From: Chitinophagaceae bacterium
GTDB taxonomy: Bacteria; Bacteroidota; Bacteroidia; Chitinophagales; Chitinophagaceae
Assembly: GCA_023957155.1 (NCBI GenBank)
Contig: JAMLHK010000001.1
Span: forward strand, 496,001 to 560,000
Reading direction: 5' to 3'
Length of the DNA stretch: 64,000 nucleotides
Shown here: positions 43,404-53,417 of the stretch, one piece after another
Layout of the letters: every line of letters starts with the position of its first letter
Position numbering within the stretch: the first letter of the stretch is position 1
The notes under the pieces: model-generated
The model's database searches: none
What the model saw: the letters and a program-made list of their open reading frames with translations, nothing else
What the model was told of the DNA's origin: nothing
Translations under genes and position numbers: made by a program

Positions 43404-44540
43404 TTAATTTTTCTGTGAATAACCGGGAATACCAGCTACCGTAATTGTCCTTTTAATCAGTTTTTGTATCTCGGCCAACAAAGGTTTTTCCTCCTGGCTG
43501 CACATAGATATGGCTGTCCCTGCAGAACCGGCTCTGCCTGTTCTGCCAATCCGGTGAATATATGTTTCCGCTGTTTGCGGCAGATCATAATTAATTACAT
43601 ACCCCAGCTTATCCACATCAATACCACGGGCCGCAATATCGGTTGCCACCAATACACGTGTCCTCCGGTGTTTAAACCGCTCCAGCGCAGTTTGTCTTTG
43701 CAACTGTGATTTATTTCCATGAATAGCATCCGCGCGGATACCCTCTTTGTTTAAAAAACGGCTTAGCTTATCGGCAATATGTTTCATTTTAGTAAATACG
43801 ATCACTGTTTCGGATGCCTGGCTACCCAACAGGTTGAGCAGCAGCGAAGGCTTTTGTTGCTTCTCAGAAAAATATACATATTGCGTTACCTGTTCTGCAG
43901 CAGTGGCAGCAGGCGTAATCTGAATCTTAACCGGGTTACGCAGTAATAGATGCGCCAGCTCCAGAATATCCGAAGGCATGGTAGCCGAAAAGAAAAGAGT
44001 TTGCCGGTCAGCCGGAATATGCCGGATGATCCGCTTTACATCATGTATGAATCCCATATCCAGCATACGGTCTGCCTCATCAAGCACAAGGTATCTTACC
44101 TGTTTTAAAGAGACCAGTCCCTGGTTCATCAGGTCCTTTAACCTGCCCGGGGTAGCGATCAGGATATCCACTCCCACCTTAAGCTTATTGACCTGCGGCT
44201 GTTGCGAAACACCGCCAAACAACACGGCATGCCTGATGGCGGTATGAATGCTCAACGATTGTGTATTTTCCGCTATTTGTAAAGCCAGCTCCCTGGTAGG
44301 CGCCAGTATAAGCGCTTTTATATAGTGCTGCTGCACGCTTTTATCTTCCAGCAACATCTGCAATATGGGTACTAAAAATGCAGCCGTTTTCCCCGTGCCT
44401 GTTTGTGCGCAACCCAGCACATCTTTTTTTGCCAGTACAACAGGAATAGCCTGTTGCTGGATAGCTGTAGCTTTCGAATAACCCTGATCTGCTAAGGCTT
44501 TGGAAACGGAAGGATGTAATGCGATATCTGTAAATGACAT
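43404..44540 (-). CDS. DEAD-box RNA helicase (RhlE-like)
   Basis: A 378-residue DEAD-box ATPase that unwinds RNA secondary structure. The ATG at 44540 puts the Q motif region at the N-terminus (MSFTDIALHPSVSKALADQG, GYSKATAIQQQAIP). Motif I is AQTGTGKT, Ia APTRELALQ, Ib TPGRL, II DEAD, III SAT, V DIAARGID and VI HRIGRTGRAG. The short basic tail resembles RhlE-type enzymes, which help ribosome assembly and cold growth. The cold-shock-domain and RRM genes nearby support an RNA-structure role. Confidence 0.94.
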   Translation of the reverse strand: MSFTDIALHPSVSKALADQGYSKATAIQQQAIPVVLAKKDVLGCAQTGTGKTAAFLVPILQMLLEDKSVQQHYIKALILAPTRELALQIAENTQSLSIHTAIRHAVLFGGVSQQPQVNKLKVGVDILIATPGRLKDLMNQGLVSLKQVRYLVLDEADRMLDMGFIHDVKRIIRHIPADRQTLFFSATMPSDILELAHLLLRNPVKIQITPAATAAEQVTQYVYFSEKQQKPSLLLNLLGSQASETVIVFTKMKHIADKLSRFLNKEGIRADAIHGNKSQLQRQTALERFKHRRTRVLVATDIAARGIDVDKLGYVINYDLPQTAETYIHRIGRTGRAGSAGTAISMCSQEEKPLLAEIQKLIKRTITVAGIPGYSQKN

Positions 44541-44815
44541 GAAATTATTTTGTAGATTGAATAGCAGCAGCCCGCCTGGCATCAACCGGCAGACCGTTTA
44601 CTGCTTAATGATAGAATTAAAATACGTTATGGAAGAAACTCCTTGCGAAGAAATTCTTGTTTATGGAGCGAAGACAGTATGCAGATGACTGTACGATTAA
44701 TGAGAAACAGCATCATGTTACTCCTAAAGACATAATATAAAGCATGGACACTAATCACATACTGCCCATGCATTGTATTAACAAAAGATCTGTATACTAC
44801 ACTATATTCGGTAAA

Positions 44816-45085
44816 TTACCAACGGTTGTTCCGGGGGCGGCTCTCTCTTTCTCTGGCTACGCTCACCGACATAAAACGACCTTCCAGCTCCTTGTTGTGT
44901 AAAGCTTCCATTGCCTTATTGGCCTGATCATCAGAACTCATTTCCACAAATCCAAAGCCACGGCTTCTCCCGCTCTCCCTGTCTTTGATTACTTTGGCAG
45001 AGGTAACCTCTCCAAATGATCCAAAAAGTTGTTTAAGATCCTCTTCCTGCACATGAAAGCCCAGGTTTGATACATACATGTTCAT
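44816..45085 (-). CDS. RRM-type RNA-binding protein
   Basis: An 89-residue single RNA-recognition-motif protein. RNP2 is MYVSNLGF near the N-terminus and RNP1 is RSRGFGFVEM in the middle. The C-terminus is arginine-rich (ARERESRPRNNRW). Small RRM proteins of this type occur in cyanobacteria and Bacteroidota and bind RNA in cold or stress conditions. A -7 box 138 bp upstream predicts a long leader similar to the cold-shock gene. Confidence 0.93.
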   Translation of the reverse strand: MNMYVSNLGFHVQEEDLKQLFGSFGEVTSAKVIKDRESGRSRGFGFVEMSSDDQANKAMEALHNKELEGRFMSVSVARERESRPRNNRW

Positions 45086-45418
45086 ACTAAAAAATTAAAT
45101 GATTAAAAAAAGTGGCAGAAGGACTACAGCAAGAGTAAAGAGGAGGAAAAATTATTACCGGACGAAGTGTAAGAATTAAAACTAATCGAAACTAAATTGA
45201 TGAAGAACTTATGTTCACCACGCAAAGATAGGTAATGGTTACCGGATTTCATAATAAATTATAAAAATAGCCGTCACACAAACCTATGCTGCCACCGGCA
45301 GGTTCGTTAAATGCTGAGTAATCTTATTAATAATAAGCATATCCACATCAGCGCCAGCAAGCCTTGCCCTTATAGCATTAGCCATCTAAGCAATCAAAAA
45401 ATACTATATTTTGCAGGC
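45086..45418. other. Intergenic region with RRM-gene leader
   Basis: This 333-bp gap holds the minus-strand leader of the RRM gene and its promoter box at 45223-45230, and the upstream region of the 86-residue gene. No further gene is supportable. Confidence 0.55.
45223..45230 (-). promoter_or_regulatory. Candidate -7 box of the RRM gene
   Basis: The minus strand reads TATCTTTG (exact TAnnTTTG), 137 bp before the ATG. Confidence 0.45.
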
Positions 45419-45679
45419 ATGGAAACCATATTCGATTTCGATCCTTCGCCTGATGAACTTTCGGGTATGCAAATGACGTATAAAGCATTGAATAAAGAAG
45501 CCTATATACAAGACCTCGAGCAAAGGGCGAGGCTTTTTGATACCTCCGTTGATTATGAAAGAGTTTCAGACCTGCAGGAACTGGCTAAAATGCGGGGGGA
45601 TGATGCTGCTTTCAGCAAATTTACCCGTATGCTCGAACAGGATATGGGCGATATTCACGACAGGCTATTCAATGAATAA
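45419..45679 (+). CDS. Small conserved protein of unknown function
   Basis: An 86-residue acidic helical protein starting METIFDFDPSPDELSGMQMT. The ATG at 45419 is preferred because the upstream in-frame extension looks non-coding. It contains two predicted helices (KEAYIQDLEQRARLFD and SKFTRMLEQDMGDIHDRLF) and no recognised motif. Its function is unknown and it is probably cytoplasmic. It lies 87 bp before the oxidation-cluster operon but is not clearly part of it. Confidence 0.55.
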   Translation: METIFDFDPSPDELSGMQMTYKALNKEAYIQDLEQRARLFDTSVDYERVSDLQELAKMRGDDAAFSKFTRMLEQDMGDIHDRLFNE

Positions 45680-45766
45680 ACAAATGCGCCGTCAGTACCG
45701 GAACAGATTTTTTAAAAACCGGAAAGAATGCCTTATTTTAACCCCTTTTTTAACATACATGATATA

Positions 45767-48415
45767 ATGAGAAATTCACTACCCTTCATCTGCGTGCTGT
45801 TGCTTTTTATTGGATGCCATACCGGCAAACAACAGGATTGCGAACCCCGGCAAAGAGACAAAGCGCTGGAATCTATTGATTCGTTAGGTGCCGGTTTAAA
45901 TTGGCTGGAAGAACTACAGATCACCGGCTTCGCAGGTCCTGATCTTACACCCAGCCCTGCCTGCCTGGCCGTTGCTGCCGGCGGAGAAGTATATGTGGGT
46001 GTGGATATGATCGGTTCATTAGGTAAAGAGCCGGGCAAAGGCAGGATCATAAAATTAACAGATTGTAATAACGATGGTATCATAGACCGCCATACGGAAT
46101 ACGCTGCAGTAGATAATCCCCGCGGGATCATATCTGTCGGTGACCGGCTTTTTGTGCTGCATACCCAATTCAACCCGGACAGTATGGCCACAGGAATGGA
46201 CCTCGTGGTTTTTGAAGATAAAGATCATGACGGCATCGCCGATGGCCCGGCAAAGCCGTTGATTGAACATATCAGTAACCCTGCTTATTTAAAACAGCGG
46301 GGCACCGACCATGCTACTAACGGTATACGTATGGGGATAGACGGCTGGATATATATATCTACCGGTGATTTCGGATTTCACGAGGCTACAGGGCGGGATG
46401 GAAAGAAATTAACCATGCTGGGTGGCGGGATTGTCCGGGTACGCCCCGATGGTACCGAAATGGAGATTTACACACATGGGCTGCGCAACATTTATGATGT
46501 AGCTATTGACCCTTATATGAACATCTTCACCCGCGATAATACCAATGATGGCGGCGGCTGGAATATCCGTTTCAGTCACCAGTTACAATCCGGCGAATAC
46601 GGATACCCGGTATTGTTTAAACATTTCACCGAAGAAATCATTCCTGCCCTGGTTGACCTGGGAGGCGGATCCGGAACCGGCTCCCTGTTTATGAATGATG
46701 ATACCTGGCCGGAAAAATACAACAACGTACCCATGATGGCAGACTGGGGAAGAAGCCAGGTTTTCATTCACCGCTTAACTCCGTCCGAAGGAAGTTACAC
46801 ACAGGTCGAAGAGGATTTTATTAAACTACCCCAGGTTACCGACTTAGATGTAGACGCATCCGGGCGCCTCTATCTTTCTGCCTGGGACGGCGCCGGTTAT
46901 TCCGGCAGTCCTGATAAAGGCTTTGTGGTACGTGCCGTGCCCAAAAACTGGCAATACAAACCTTTCCCGGATCTGAACAGCGCTTCTCTGAACGAACTGA
47001 AGAGCCTGCTACAATCCGGAAGTGCAGTAGCGCGACTAAATGCACAACAGGAGCTGCTCGGCAGGTCACCTGATAAAGCTGCTAAATTAGGATGGGAGCT
47101 GGCATCCGACAAAAGCCTGCCGTTATACGCCCGTGTAGCGGGAATGTATACCTATACCCAGGCAGCAGGTAAAAAAAGTATAAAAAAATTAGCTGAACTG
47201 ACCTCGGAAGAGGCGATGAAAGAATTTGTGCTGCGAGCCTTAACAGACAGAAAGCCGTTCATTGCTGAAGTGCCTGTTGAACCTTTTCTCAACGGGCTCA
47301 AAGATGCTTCCCCACGGGTTCAGATCGCAGCAATCATCGGCTTAGGCAGACTGCAGCATACCGAAGCAGCATCGGCTTTACTACAAATACCCGTACCTTC
47401 TTCATTCGTGGCTCCACCTGCCGGGGAAGAAGGACCTCACGCCACACCCAACCCGGCTATCATCCCTGCACATCTTGCCGTAAAAGCACTGACAGAACTC
47501 CATGCAACAGACGCCTGCATCGCAGCTATCGGTACCCCTAACAGCACACTTGCTCTTTGGGCTTTACGCTATATGCACGATGAAAAAGCAGTGGACGGAT
47601 TGATAGCCGCTTATGAAAAAACGCAGGACGAAGCATTAAAAGAACATATTCTTACCACCATAGGACGACTTTATAAAAAAGAAGCCCCTTATGATGGCTC
47701 CTGGTGGTGGAGTACCCGCCCGGATACCCACGGTCCTTACTACAAACCTGTAACATGGGAAGCATCGGATAAGATATATACCTTTCTTAACAGGGAATGG
47801 GAAAAAGCAGGTGCGGCAAAAAAAGAGTTTTTTGCTTCTTTAAACGAAAAAATGAGAATGGGCATCAGCCAGTTTGGAGGAAAAGAAGTAACGGAATCCA
47901 TACACGAAGCAAAAATTGACCTGGATAAGATCCGCAATAAGAAAGGACAGATCGGGGTATCTTCTATTGAAGATATTATGCTGGCTATGGATAAAATTAA
48001 AGGTGATCCATCCATAGGAGAAAAACTTTTCATCCAGCAGGGCTGTATTGCCTGTCACAGCATCAAGAACACGGAACCCATGAAAGGTCCATTTATGGGA
48101 CAGATCGGCTCTATCATGACACGGAAACAAATTGCGGAATCCATCCTCAAACCCAATGCATCCATATCGCAGGGCTTCGCTACGGTACTCATCACTACCA
48201 AAGACGGCAAAAATCAGATGGGCTTTGTAACTAATGAATCGGCAGACCGGATTGTATTACGCGGTATTACCGGAACACCGTATACGATCAACACCAATGA
48301 TATTAAAGAACGCAAAGAAATGGAAAGCTCCATGATGCCCTCCGGGCTTGCAGACGCATTATCATACGAGGAATTTGCATCGCTCATCACCTATTTATCG
48401 CAGCAAAAGAAATAA
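45767..48415 (+). CDS. Propeller/HEAT/cytochrome c lipoprotein (membrane-bound dehydrogenase type)
   Basis: An 882-residue lipoprotein (lipobox FIGC, Cys16). Residues about 60-420 form a beta-propeller of the PQQ/sugar-dehydrogenase-like kind found in 'membrane-bound dehydrogenase' proteins, with GIRMGIDGWIYISTGDFGF and GLRNIYDVAIDPYMNIFTRD. Residues about 430-650 look like HEAT repeats. A C-terminal c-type cytochrome has Cys760-x-x-Cys763-His764 (GCIACHS) with a distal methionine candidate near MKGPFMG. It can accept or relay electrons at the cell envelope. The next gene starts one base after its stop. Confidence 0.85.
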   Translation: MRNSLPFICVLLLFIGCHTGKQQDCEPRQRDKALESIDSLGAGLNWLEELQITGFAGPDLTPSPACLAVAAGGEVYVGVDMIGSLGKEPGKGRIIKLTDCNNDGIIDRHTEYAAVDNPRGIISVGDRLFVLHTQFNPDSMATGMDLVVFEDKDHDGIADGPAKPLIEHISNPAYLKQRGTDHATNGIRMGIDGWIYISTGDFGFHEATGRDGKKLTMLGGGIVRVRPDGTEMEIYTHGLRNIYDVAIDPYMNIFTRDNTNDGGGWNIRFSHQLQSGEYGYPVLFKHFTEEIIPALVDLGGGSGTGSLFMNDDTWPEKYNNVPMMADWGRSQVFIHRLTPSEGSYTQVEEDFIKLPQVTDLDVDASGRLYLSAWDGAGYSGSPDKGFVVRAVPKNWQYKPFPDLNSASLNELKSLLQSGSAVARLNAQQELLGRSPDKAAKLGWELASDKSLPLYARVAGMYTYTQAAGKKSIKKLAELTSEEAMKEFVLRALTDRKPFIAEVPVEPFLNGLKDASPRVQIAAIIGLGRLQHTEAASALLQIPVPSSFVAPPAGEEGPHATPNPAIIPAHLAVKALTELHATDACIAAIGTPNSTLALWALRYMHDEKAVDGLIAAYEKTQDEALKEHILTTIGRLYKKEAPYDGSWWWSTRPDTHGPYYKPVTWEASDKIYTFLNREWEKAGAAKKEFFASLNEKMRMGISQFGGKEVTESIHEAKIDLDKIRNKKGQIGVSSIEDIMLAMDKIKGDPSIGEKLFIQQGCIACHSIKNTEPMKGPFMGQIGSIMTRKQIAESILKPNASISQGFATVLITTKDGKNQMGFVTNESADRIVLRGITGTPYTINTNDIKERKEMESSMMPSGLADALSYEEFASLITYLSQQKK

Positions 48416-48416
48416 T

Positions 48417-50039
48417 ATGATGAAACATAGAATCATTAACTCTTTTCTTATCGTCTTATCTTTTTTTACCCTGCCGGCATATACGGCAAAAGCCCAATCA
48501 GGTGTAAAGAATACGGCTACCGTGGATATCTGTATTTATGGCGCCACCTCTTCAGGAGTAATTGCAGCATACGCTGCGGCAAAATGTGGCAACAGCGTGG
48601 TACTGATCGAGCCCGGAAAAATGATCGGCGGCCTTACTACCGGCGGACTGGGTAAAACAGATTCGGGAATAAAGGAGGCGATCACGGGATTGTCTTTACA
48701 GTTTTATCAGAGAGTTGCCCAAAAATACGGACTGCCGGATGAACAATGGACTTTCGAGCCGCATATAGCCCTGGAGGTAATGCAGGATTATATCCGGGAA
48801 GGGAGGATAACAGTAATGATGGAAACACAACTTGCTGCAGTAAGTAAAAAAGGAACGGTCATCCAGTCCATTAAGCTGAAAGATCAACGTAATAAAAAAT
48901 CCATCCGCATCAGTGCAAAACAATTTCTTGATTGTACCTACGAGGGTGATTTAATGGCTAAAGCAGGAGTTTCCTATTTTATCGGGCGGGAAGACAACAG
49001 TTTCTATAACGAAACCCTCAATGGTTTTCAGCTACCGGAATATCTTCAGCAATCGGGTCGCCACCAGTTCCCGGACGGGGTAAGTCCTTATAAAATACCC
49101 GGCAAGCCTGCCAGTGGATTAGTATGGGGGATTTCAAAAAACAAAGTACAGCCGGCCGGTACCGGGGATAAAAAAGTGCAGGCTTATAATTTTCGGATAT
49201 GCCTTACCGATAGCGCTGAAAACAGGATACCAATTACCCGTCCGGAAGATTACGATCCCTCCCGGTATGAGCTGATGGCTCGTCTTTTTGAAGCACAGCC
49301 GGACATGAGAGGCATCAACGATTATTTTATCTGGACCCTGATGCCCAACCGGAAGACCGACATCAATAATCGCGGAGGACTTTCCACCGATATGATCTAC
49401 ATGAACCAGCGCTGGCCCGAAGCAAGTTACAGGCAACGGGAACAAATGCTGAAAAAGGCACGTTCCTATACAAAAGGATTATTGTACTTCATGATCAGCG
49501 ATGAGCGTGTGCCCGATACCTTACGCTCCTTTGTCCGGAACTGGGGCTACCCGAAAGATGAATATGAATCATTCGGCAATTTCACGCCGCAATTATATGT
49601 AAGAGAAGCCAGGCGGATGATAGGCGAATACGTAATGACCGAGCACAACTGCCGGGGAGAAGCTAATGTAGATGATGGTATAGGCTTTGCTTCGTATGGT
49701 ATGGACAGTCACAACTGTGACCGGATCGTAACAGATGGTATGGTAAAGAATGAAGGAAATGTGGAAGTAAGGGTTGAAAAACCGTATGCCATATCCTATC
49801 GCTCTATAACGCCGAAGGAAAATGAGTGTACCAATTTGCTGGTACCGATATGCTTATCCAGCTCCCATATTGCCTATGGCTCTATTCGTATGGAACCGGT
49901 ATTTATGGTATTAGGACAATCCGCTGCTATGGCGGCATCCCTGGCCATAACCCATAATACACCGGTACAAAAAATCAGGGTAGCTTCCCTGCAGCAGTGG
50001 CTACAGGATGACCCTTATTTAGATAAGAAAAAACCGTAA
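48417..50039 (+). CDS. FAD-dependent oxidoreductase, exported (paralogue 1)
   Basis: A 540-residue protein of the FAD_oxidored family with a signal peptide ending near AKAQ. The ATG at 48417, two bases after the previous stop, is chosen; a start at 48348 lies inside the preceding gene. The FAD-binding N-terminus is CIYGATSSGVIAAYAAAKCG with a conserved E-P-G-K-M-I-G-G-L-T-T-G-G-L segment, later YEGDLMAKAGVSYFIGRE and the C-terminal SSHIAYGSIRMEPVFMVLG. The substrate is unknown, probably a sugar or alcohol. The neighbouring cytochrome c lipoprotein could take its electrons. Confidence 0.88.
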   Translation: MMKHRIINSFLIVLSFFTLPAYTAKAQSGVKNTATVDICIYGATSSGVIAAYAAAKCGNSVVLIEPGKMIGGLTTGGLGKTDSGIKEAITGLSLQFYQRVAQKYGLPDEQWTFEPHIALEVMQDYIREGRITVMMETQLAAVSKKGTVIQSIKLKDQRNKKSIRISAKQFLDCTYEGDLMAKAGVSYFIGREDNSFYNETLNGFQLPEYLQQSGRHQFPDGVSPYKIPGKPASGLVWGISKNKVQPAGTGDKKVQAYNFRICLTDSAENRIPITRPEDYDPSRYELMARLFEAQPDMRGINDYFIWTLMPNRKTDINNRGGLSTDMIYMNQRWPEASYRQREQMLKKARSYTKGLLYFMISDERVPDTLRSFVRNWGYPKDEYESFGNFTPQLYVREARRMIGEYVMTEHNCRGEANVDDGIGFASYGMDSHNCDRIVTDGMVKNEGNVEVRVEKPYAISYRSITPKENECTNLLVPICLSSSHIAYGSIRMEPVFMVLGQSAAMAASLAITHNTPVQKIRVASLQQWLQDDPYLDKKKP

Positions 50040-50069
50040 CTCTACGAGGATAACAAAAAAATTTCCTGC

Positions 50070-51740
50070 ATGCAAAGAAGAAATTTCATAAAATCACTGA
50101 CTGTCGGAAGTAGTGTATTAGTTGCCGAAGCTGTTCCGTCACTCGCCTATTCGTTAGAGAAAACAAGAGATCAATTTCGTGCAGACATCATCATTTACGG
50201 TGGTACCTCGGCTGCTGTTACTGCGGCCGTACAGGCAGCCCGGTTAGGAAAATCCGTCATCATCGTTTCACCGGATAAGCACCTCGGAGGCATGACATCA
50301 GGTGGTCTTGGATATACAGACACCGGGAACAAAACGGTTATCGGCGGACTGGCAAGAGAATTTTATCATCGTATATATCTCCATTACGATCGCCCCGAAG
50401 CCTGGACATGGCAGAAGAAAGAAGAATATGGCAATAAAGGACAGGGCACCCCGGCTGTTGATGGCGAAAACAGAACTATGTGGATATTTGAACCTCATGT
50501 TGCAGAAAAGGTATTCGGGGATTTTATATCGGAGAATCATATCCGGGTATTACGAAACGAATGGTTAGACCGGGAAAAAGGGGTGAAAATGAAAAACGGA
50601 AGGATCACATCTGTTTCCACGTTAAGCGGAAAAGAATTTAAGGGCAGGATGTTCATTGACGCCACATACGAAGGCGACCTGATGGCAGCAGCCCGGGTGA
50701 GCTATGCGGTGGGGAGAGAATCCACAAGCCGGTATAATGAAAAATGGGCAGGGATAGTAAAAGAAGTTTTTCATCACGGACATTATTTTGAATCAAAGAT
50801 TGATCCTTATAAAATACCGGGTAATCCTTCCAGCGGACTCCTGCCCCGCATTACTGCAGATCTGCCCGGAGCAAATGGCGAAGGAGACCGGAAAGTGCAG
50901 GCCTATTGTTACCGCATGTGCTTATCCAATCACCCGGACAACCGTATCCCGTTTCCAAAACCCCAAGACTATGATCCTTACCAGTATGAACTATTAGTCC
51001 GGGTATTCAACTCGGGCTGGACCGAACTCTTTGAAAAATTCGATCCGATCCCCAATCATAAAACCGATACCAATAATCATGGGCCTTTCAGCACGGATAA
51101 TATAGGAATGAATTATGCCTACCCTGAAGCCCCCTATGCGTTGCGGCAACAGATACTGAATGAGCACAAAACCTACCAGCAGGGGCTGATGTATTTTATA
51201 TCCACCGATCCGCGTATCCCGCACAAAATACAGGAAGAGTTCAATACCTGGGGTTTGGCCAAAGACGAGTTTGCCGATAACGGCCACTGGCCGCACCAGT
51301 TGTATATCCGCGAAGCAAGGCGAATGGTAGGAGAAAAGATAATGACCGAACACGAGATCTTAGGGAAAAAACCGGTTACCGATTCTATTGGCATGGGCTC
51401 CTATACGCTGGATTCGCATAATACTCAACGTTACATCACCACGGAAGGATACGTTCAGAACGAGGGGGATTTCGGCATTCGTGTACCCGAACCTTACCGT
51501 ATCTCCTATGCATCCATCCTTCCACAAAAAAAAGAATGTGAAAACTTATTAGTGCCGGTTTGCTTATCCAGCTCACATGTGGCTTATGGTTCCATCAGGA
51601 TGGAGCCGGTATTTATGATACTCGGTGAATCTGCAGGAACGGCGGCTTGCCTGGCTATAGAAAATAAAATAAGTGTACAGCAGGTGAACTACGATGAATT
51701 GAAAAGGCAGCTAGAAAAACAGGGACAGAAGCTGGGGTAA
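50070..51740 (+). CDS. FAD-dependent oxidoreductase, exported (paralogue 2)
   Basis: A 556-residue paralogue of the preceding gene with a twin-arginine-like signal (MQRRNFIKSLTVGSSVLVAE). FAD-binding motif IIYGGTSAAVTAAVQAARLG, HLGGMTSGGLGYTDTG, and later YEGDLMAAARVSYAVGRE and SSHVAYGSIRMEPVFMILGE parallel paralogue 1 throughout. EARRM and MTEHE helices are shared too. The tandem arrangement indicates duplication. The Tat signal suggests folding with FAD in the cytoplasm before export. It starts 30 bp after paralogue 1. Confidence 0.88.
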   Translation: MQRRNFIKSLTVGSSVLVAEAVPSLAYSLEKTRDQFRADIIIYGGTSAAVTAAVQAARLGKSVIIVSPDKHLGGMTSGGLGYTDTGNKTVIGGLAREFYHRIYLHYDRPEAWTWQKKEEYGNKGQGTPAVDGENRTMWIFEPHVAEKVFGDFISENHIRVLRNEWLDREKGVKMKNGRITSVSTLSGKEFKGRMFIDATYEGDLMAAARVSYAVGRESTSRYNEKWAGIVKEVFHHGHYFESKIDPYKIPGNPSSGLLPRITADLPGANGEGDRKVQAYCYRMCLSNHPDNRIPFPKPQDYDPYQYELLVRVFNSGWTELFEKFDPIPNHKTDTNNHGPFSTDNIGMNYAYPEAPYALRQQILNEHKTYQQGLMYFISTDPRIPHKIQEEFNTWGLAKDEFADNGHWPHQLYIREARRMVGEKIMTEHEILGKKPVTDSIGMGSYTLDSHNTQRYITTEGYVQNEGDFGIRVPEPYRISYASILPQKKECENLLVPVCLSSSHVAYGSIRMEPVFMILGESAGTAACLAIENKISVQQVNYDELKRQLEKQGQKLG

Positions 51741-51815
51741 AACCAGGGCAGTCTTTTTCTCCACAGTCCCAAGCCTACCGGTTTCTGCAAATGAATAAAT
51801 CCTCAAACTAAGAAG

Positions 51816-53081
51816 ATGAAACCATTGCTTCTATTTCTTTTGATGGCACAGGGCCTATCAGGACAAGTTAATACGGACGGGACTATTACCCCAAATGATT
51901 TTAAAGGAAACGATACGGAACGCATCCGGGCGGCTATTGACTCAGCCAAAAACACTACCCATAAAATAGTAATTCCCGCCAGGAATGCCAATGGCAGTAA
52001 CCTATGGAAAATAGACAGCGCAATATTATTACCAGGGAACATGACCATCATCTTAGATAATTGCATTATTCAGTTATCCGACTCGTGCCGGGACAATATG
52101 TTCCGCAGCGACAATACAGGTATAGGCATTACCGACCCGGTATGGAACTATAACATCAGTATTACAGGTATAGGAGACGTTATATTAAAAGGAGCGGACA
52201 ACCCAAGGGCAACAGGTGACGCGTACCGGACATTAACACTGGCTCCGGAACAGGAAAAAAACAGACGGGTAAGCTATGGCAGCGATGCCGGAAAAAATGA
52301 GAGAAAACAAAAAGGAGACTGGAGGAATAATTTGATCCAGATCGCTTATGTAAACGGCTTCAGCTTAAAGAATGTAAAAATTGAACACTCGCATGCCTGG
52401 GCAGTCAGTTTTGAAAGAACACATAATGCTTACCTGTCAGATCTGCAATTTCACAACCCCGAAACCCTGATGATCAACGATGTTGAAAAAAAAGCATTTA
52501 ATAAAGATGCTATTAACCTGCGGCACGGCTGTAAATATTTCCGGATCAACAATATCACGGGTATTAACGGGGACGATCTGATTGCCCTTTCCAGTCTTGA
52601 TGTTGCTCCATTCTATCATACGGGAGGGGACGTCAACTCCTACCAGGTTACTACAACCCGCTGGAATGGCCCGGAAGATGATACCGAGCAGATATTTATA
52701 ACGAACTGCCAAACCAATTACGCCGGGGTTGCCATCCGGGCAAGCGATAGTGCCGGGATCCATCACGTATACATAGACGGCGTAATTACAAAAGCAAGAT
52801 CCGACATACCTCCGCCTTATGGCGGCAGCCCTTATACCCTGCTGGTTGGCGGAGGAGGATATGGAGCAGCCTCTGTTAGCGGAAAGATCAATAATATTTA
52901 TGCCATGAATCTTACCGGGGACGGGAAGTCGTTAATCCGGGTGGAATCTCCTGTTAGTCATTGCGTATTTATGAATGGTATCTATACAGGAGATGCCGAT
53001 GAAGCAGTGATCTACAAAATAGATAAAAGTAAAACCAGCCAGGTGAAAGAAGTGAATATATTAAAGGCATCCGTTCGTTAA
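51816..53081 (+). CDS. Exported right-handed beta-helix protein, GH28-like
   Basis: A 421-residue protein with a short signal peptide (MKPLLLFLLMAQGLSGQV). It has the right-handed parallel beta-helix pattern of polygalacturonase-like proteins. GH28-like stretches are FNKDAINLRHGCKYFRINN and NGDDLIALSS, where the paired aspartates correspond to catalytic acids of GH28. The GHG and RIK motifs of true polygalacturonases are replaced by GVAIRASDSAGI, so activity on pectin is doubtful. It follows the FAD oxidoreductases by 75 bp and is the last gene of that cluster. Confidence 0.7.
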   Translation: MKPLLLFLLMAQGLSGQVNTDGTITPNDFKGNDTERIRAAIDSAKNTTHKIVIPARNANGSNLWKIDSAILLPGNMTIILDNCIIQLSDSCRDNMFRSDNTGIGITDPVWNYNISITGIGDVILKGADNPRATGDAYRTLTLAPEQEKNRRVSYGSDAGKNERKQKGDWRNNLIQIAYVNGFSLKNVKIEHSHAWAVSFERTHNAYLSDLQFHNPETLMINDVEKKAFNKDAINLRHGCKYFRINNITGINGDDLIALSSLDVAPFYHTGGDVNSYQVTTTRWNGPEDDTEQIFITNCQTNYAGVAIRASDSAGIHHVYIDGVITKARSDIPPPYGGSPYTLLVGGGGYGAASVSGKINNIYAMNLTGDGKSLIRVESPVSHCVFMNGIYTGDADEAVIYKIDKSKTSQVKEVNILKASVR

Positions 53082-53417
53082 GTAGCACCGATGACTTAAT
53101 CTTCATTATTGTTTGTAACGGACTTTCCCGTTCTTCGTACAATGATCTGTTGCGCTGCTTTATTTCCGCTTTAAACCACCGGAAGCGTGGCGACTTTTCC
53201 CCGGCTGTTTTTCTTAGCACAAATAAGGTATAAGTCTTATCGAAATAAGTCAATTTATTTTTATTACATTAAAATAATTACTATATTTCAATAGCATTGA
53301 TCCTTTTCCTAAGTTAATCCTGCACGGTAAGCCTTTAGTTTAATAAGCCCCATAGGTTATACTGCTTTAATCACCTCCCCTACCAGTATTCATTTTCATT
53401 AACCACAAACACATTTT
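53082..53417. other. Gene-free stretch, A/T-rich
   Basis: This 336-bp gap has no supported gene or clear terminator. It contains A/T-rich sequence around 53245-53300 that could include the promoter of the interrupted gene. Confidence 0.4.

Noticed and set aside
45728..45766. Longer start for the cytochrome c lipoprotein
   Set aside because: The extension is not signal-like, while the ATG at 45767 gives a good lipobox.
53082..53417. Transposase remnant in the gap before the interrupted gene
   Set aside because: A short frame reads somewhat protein-like, but no family or inverted ends could be recognised.
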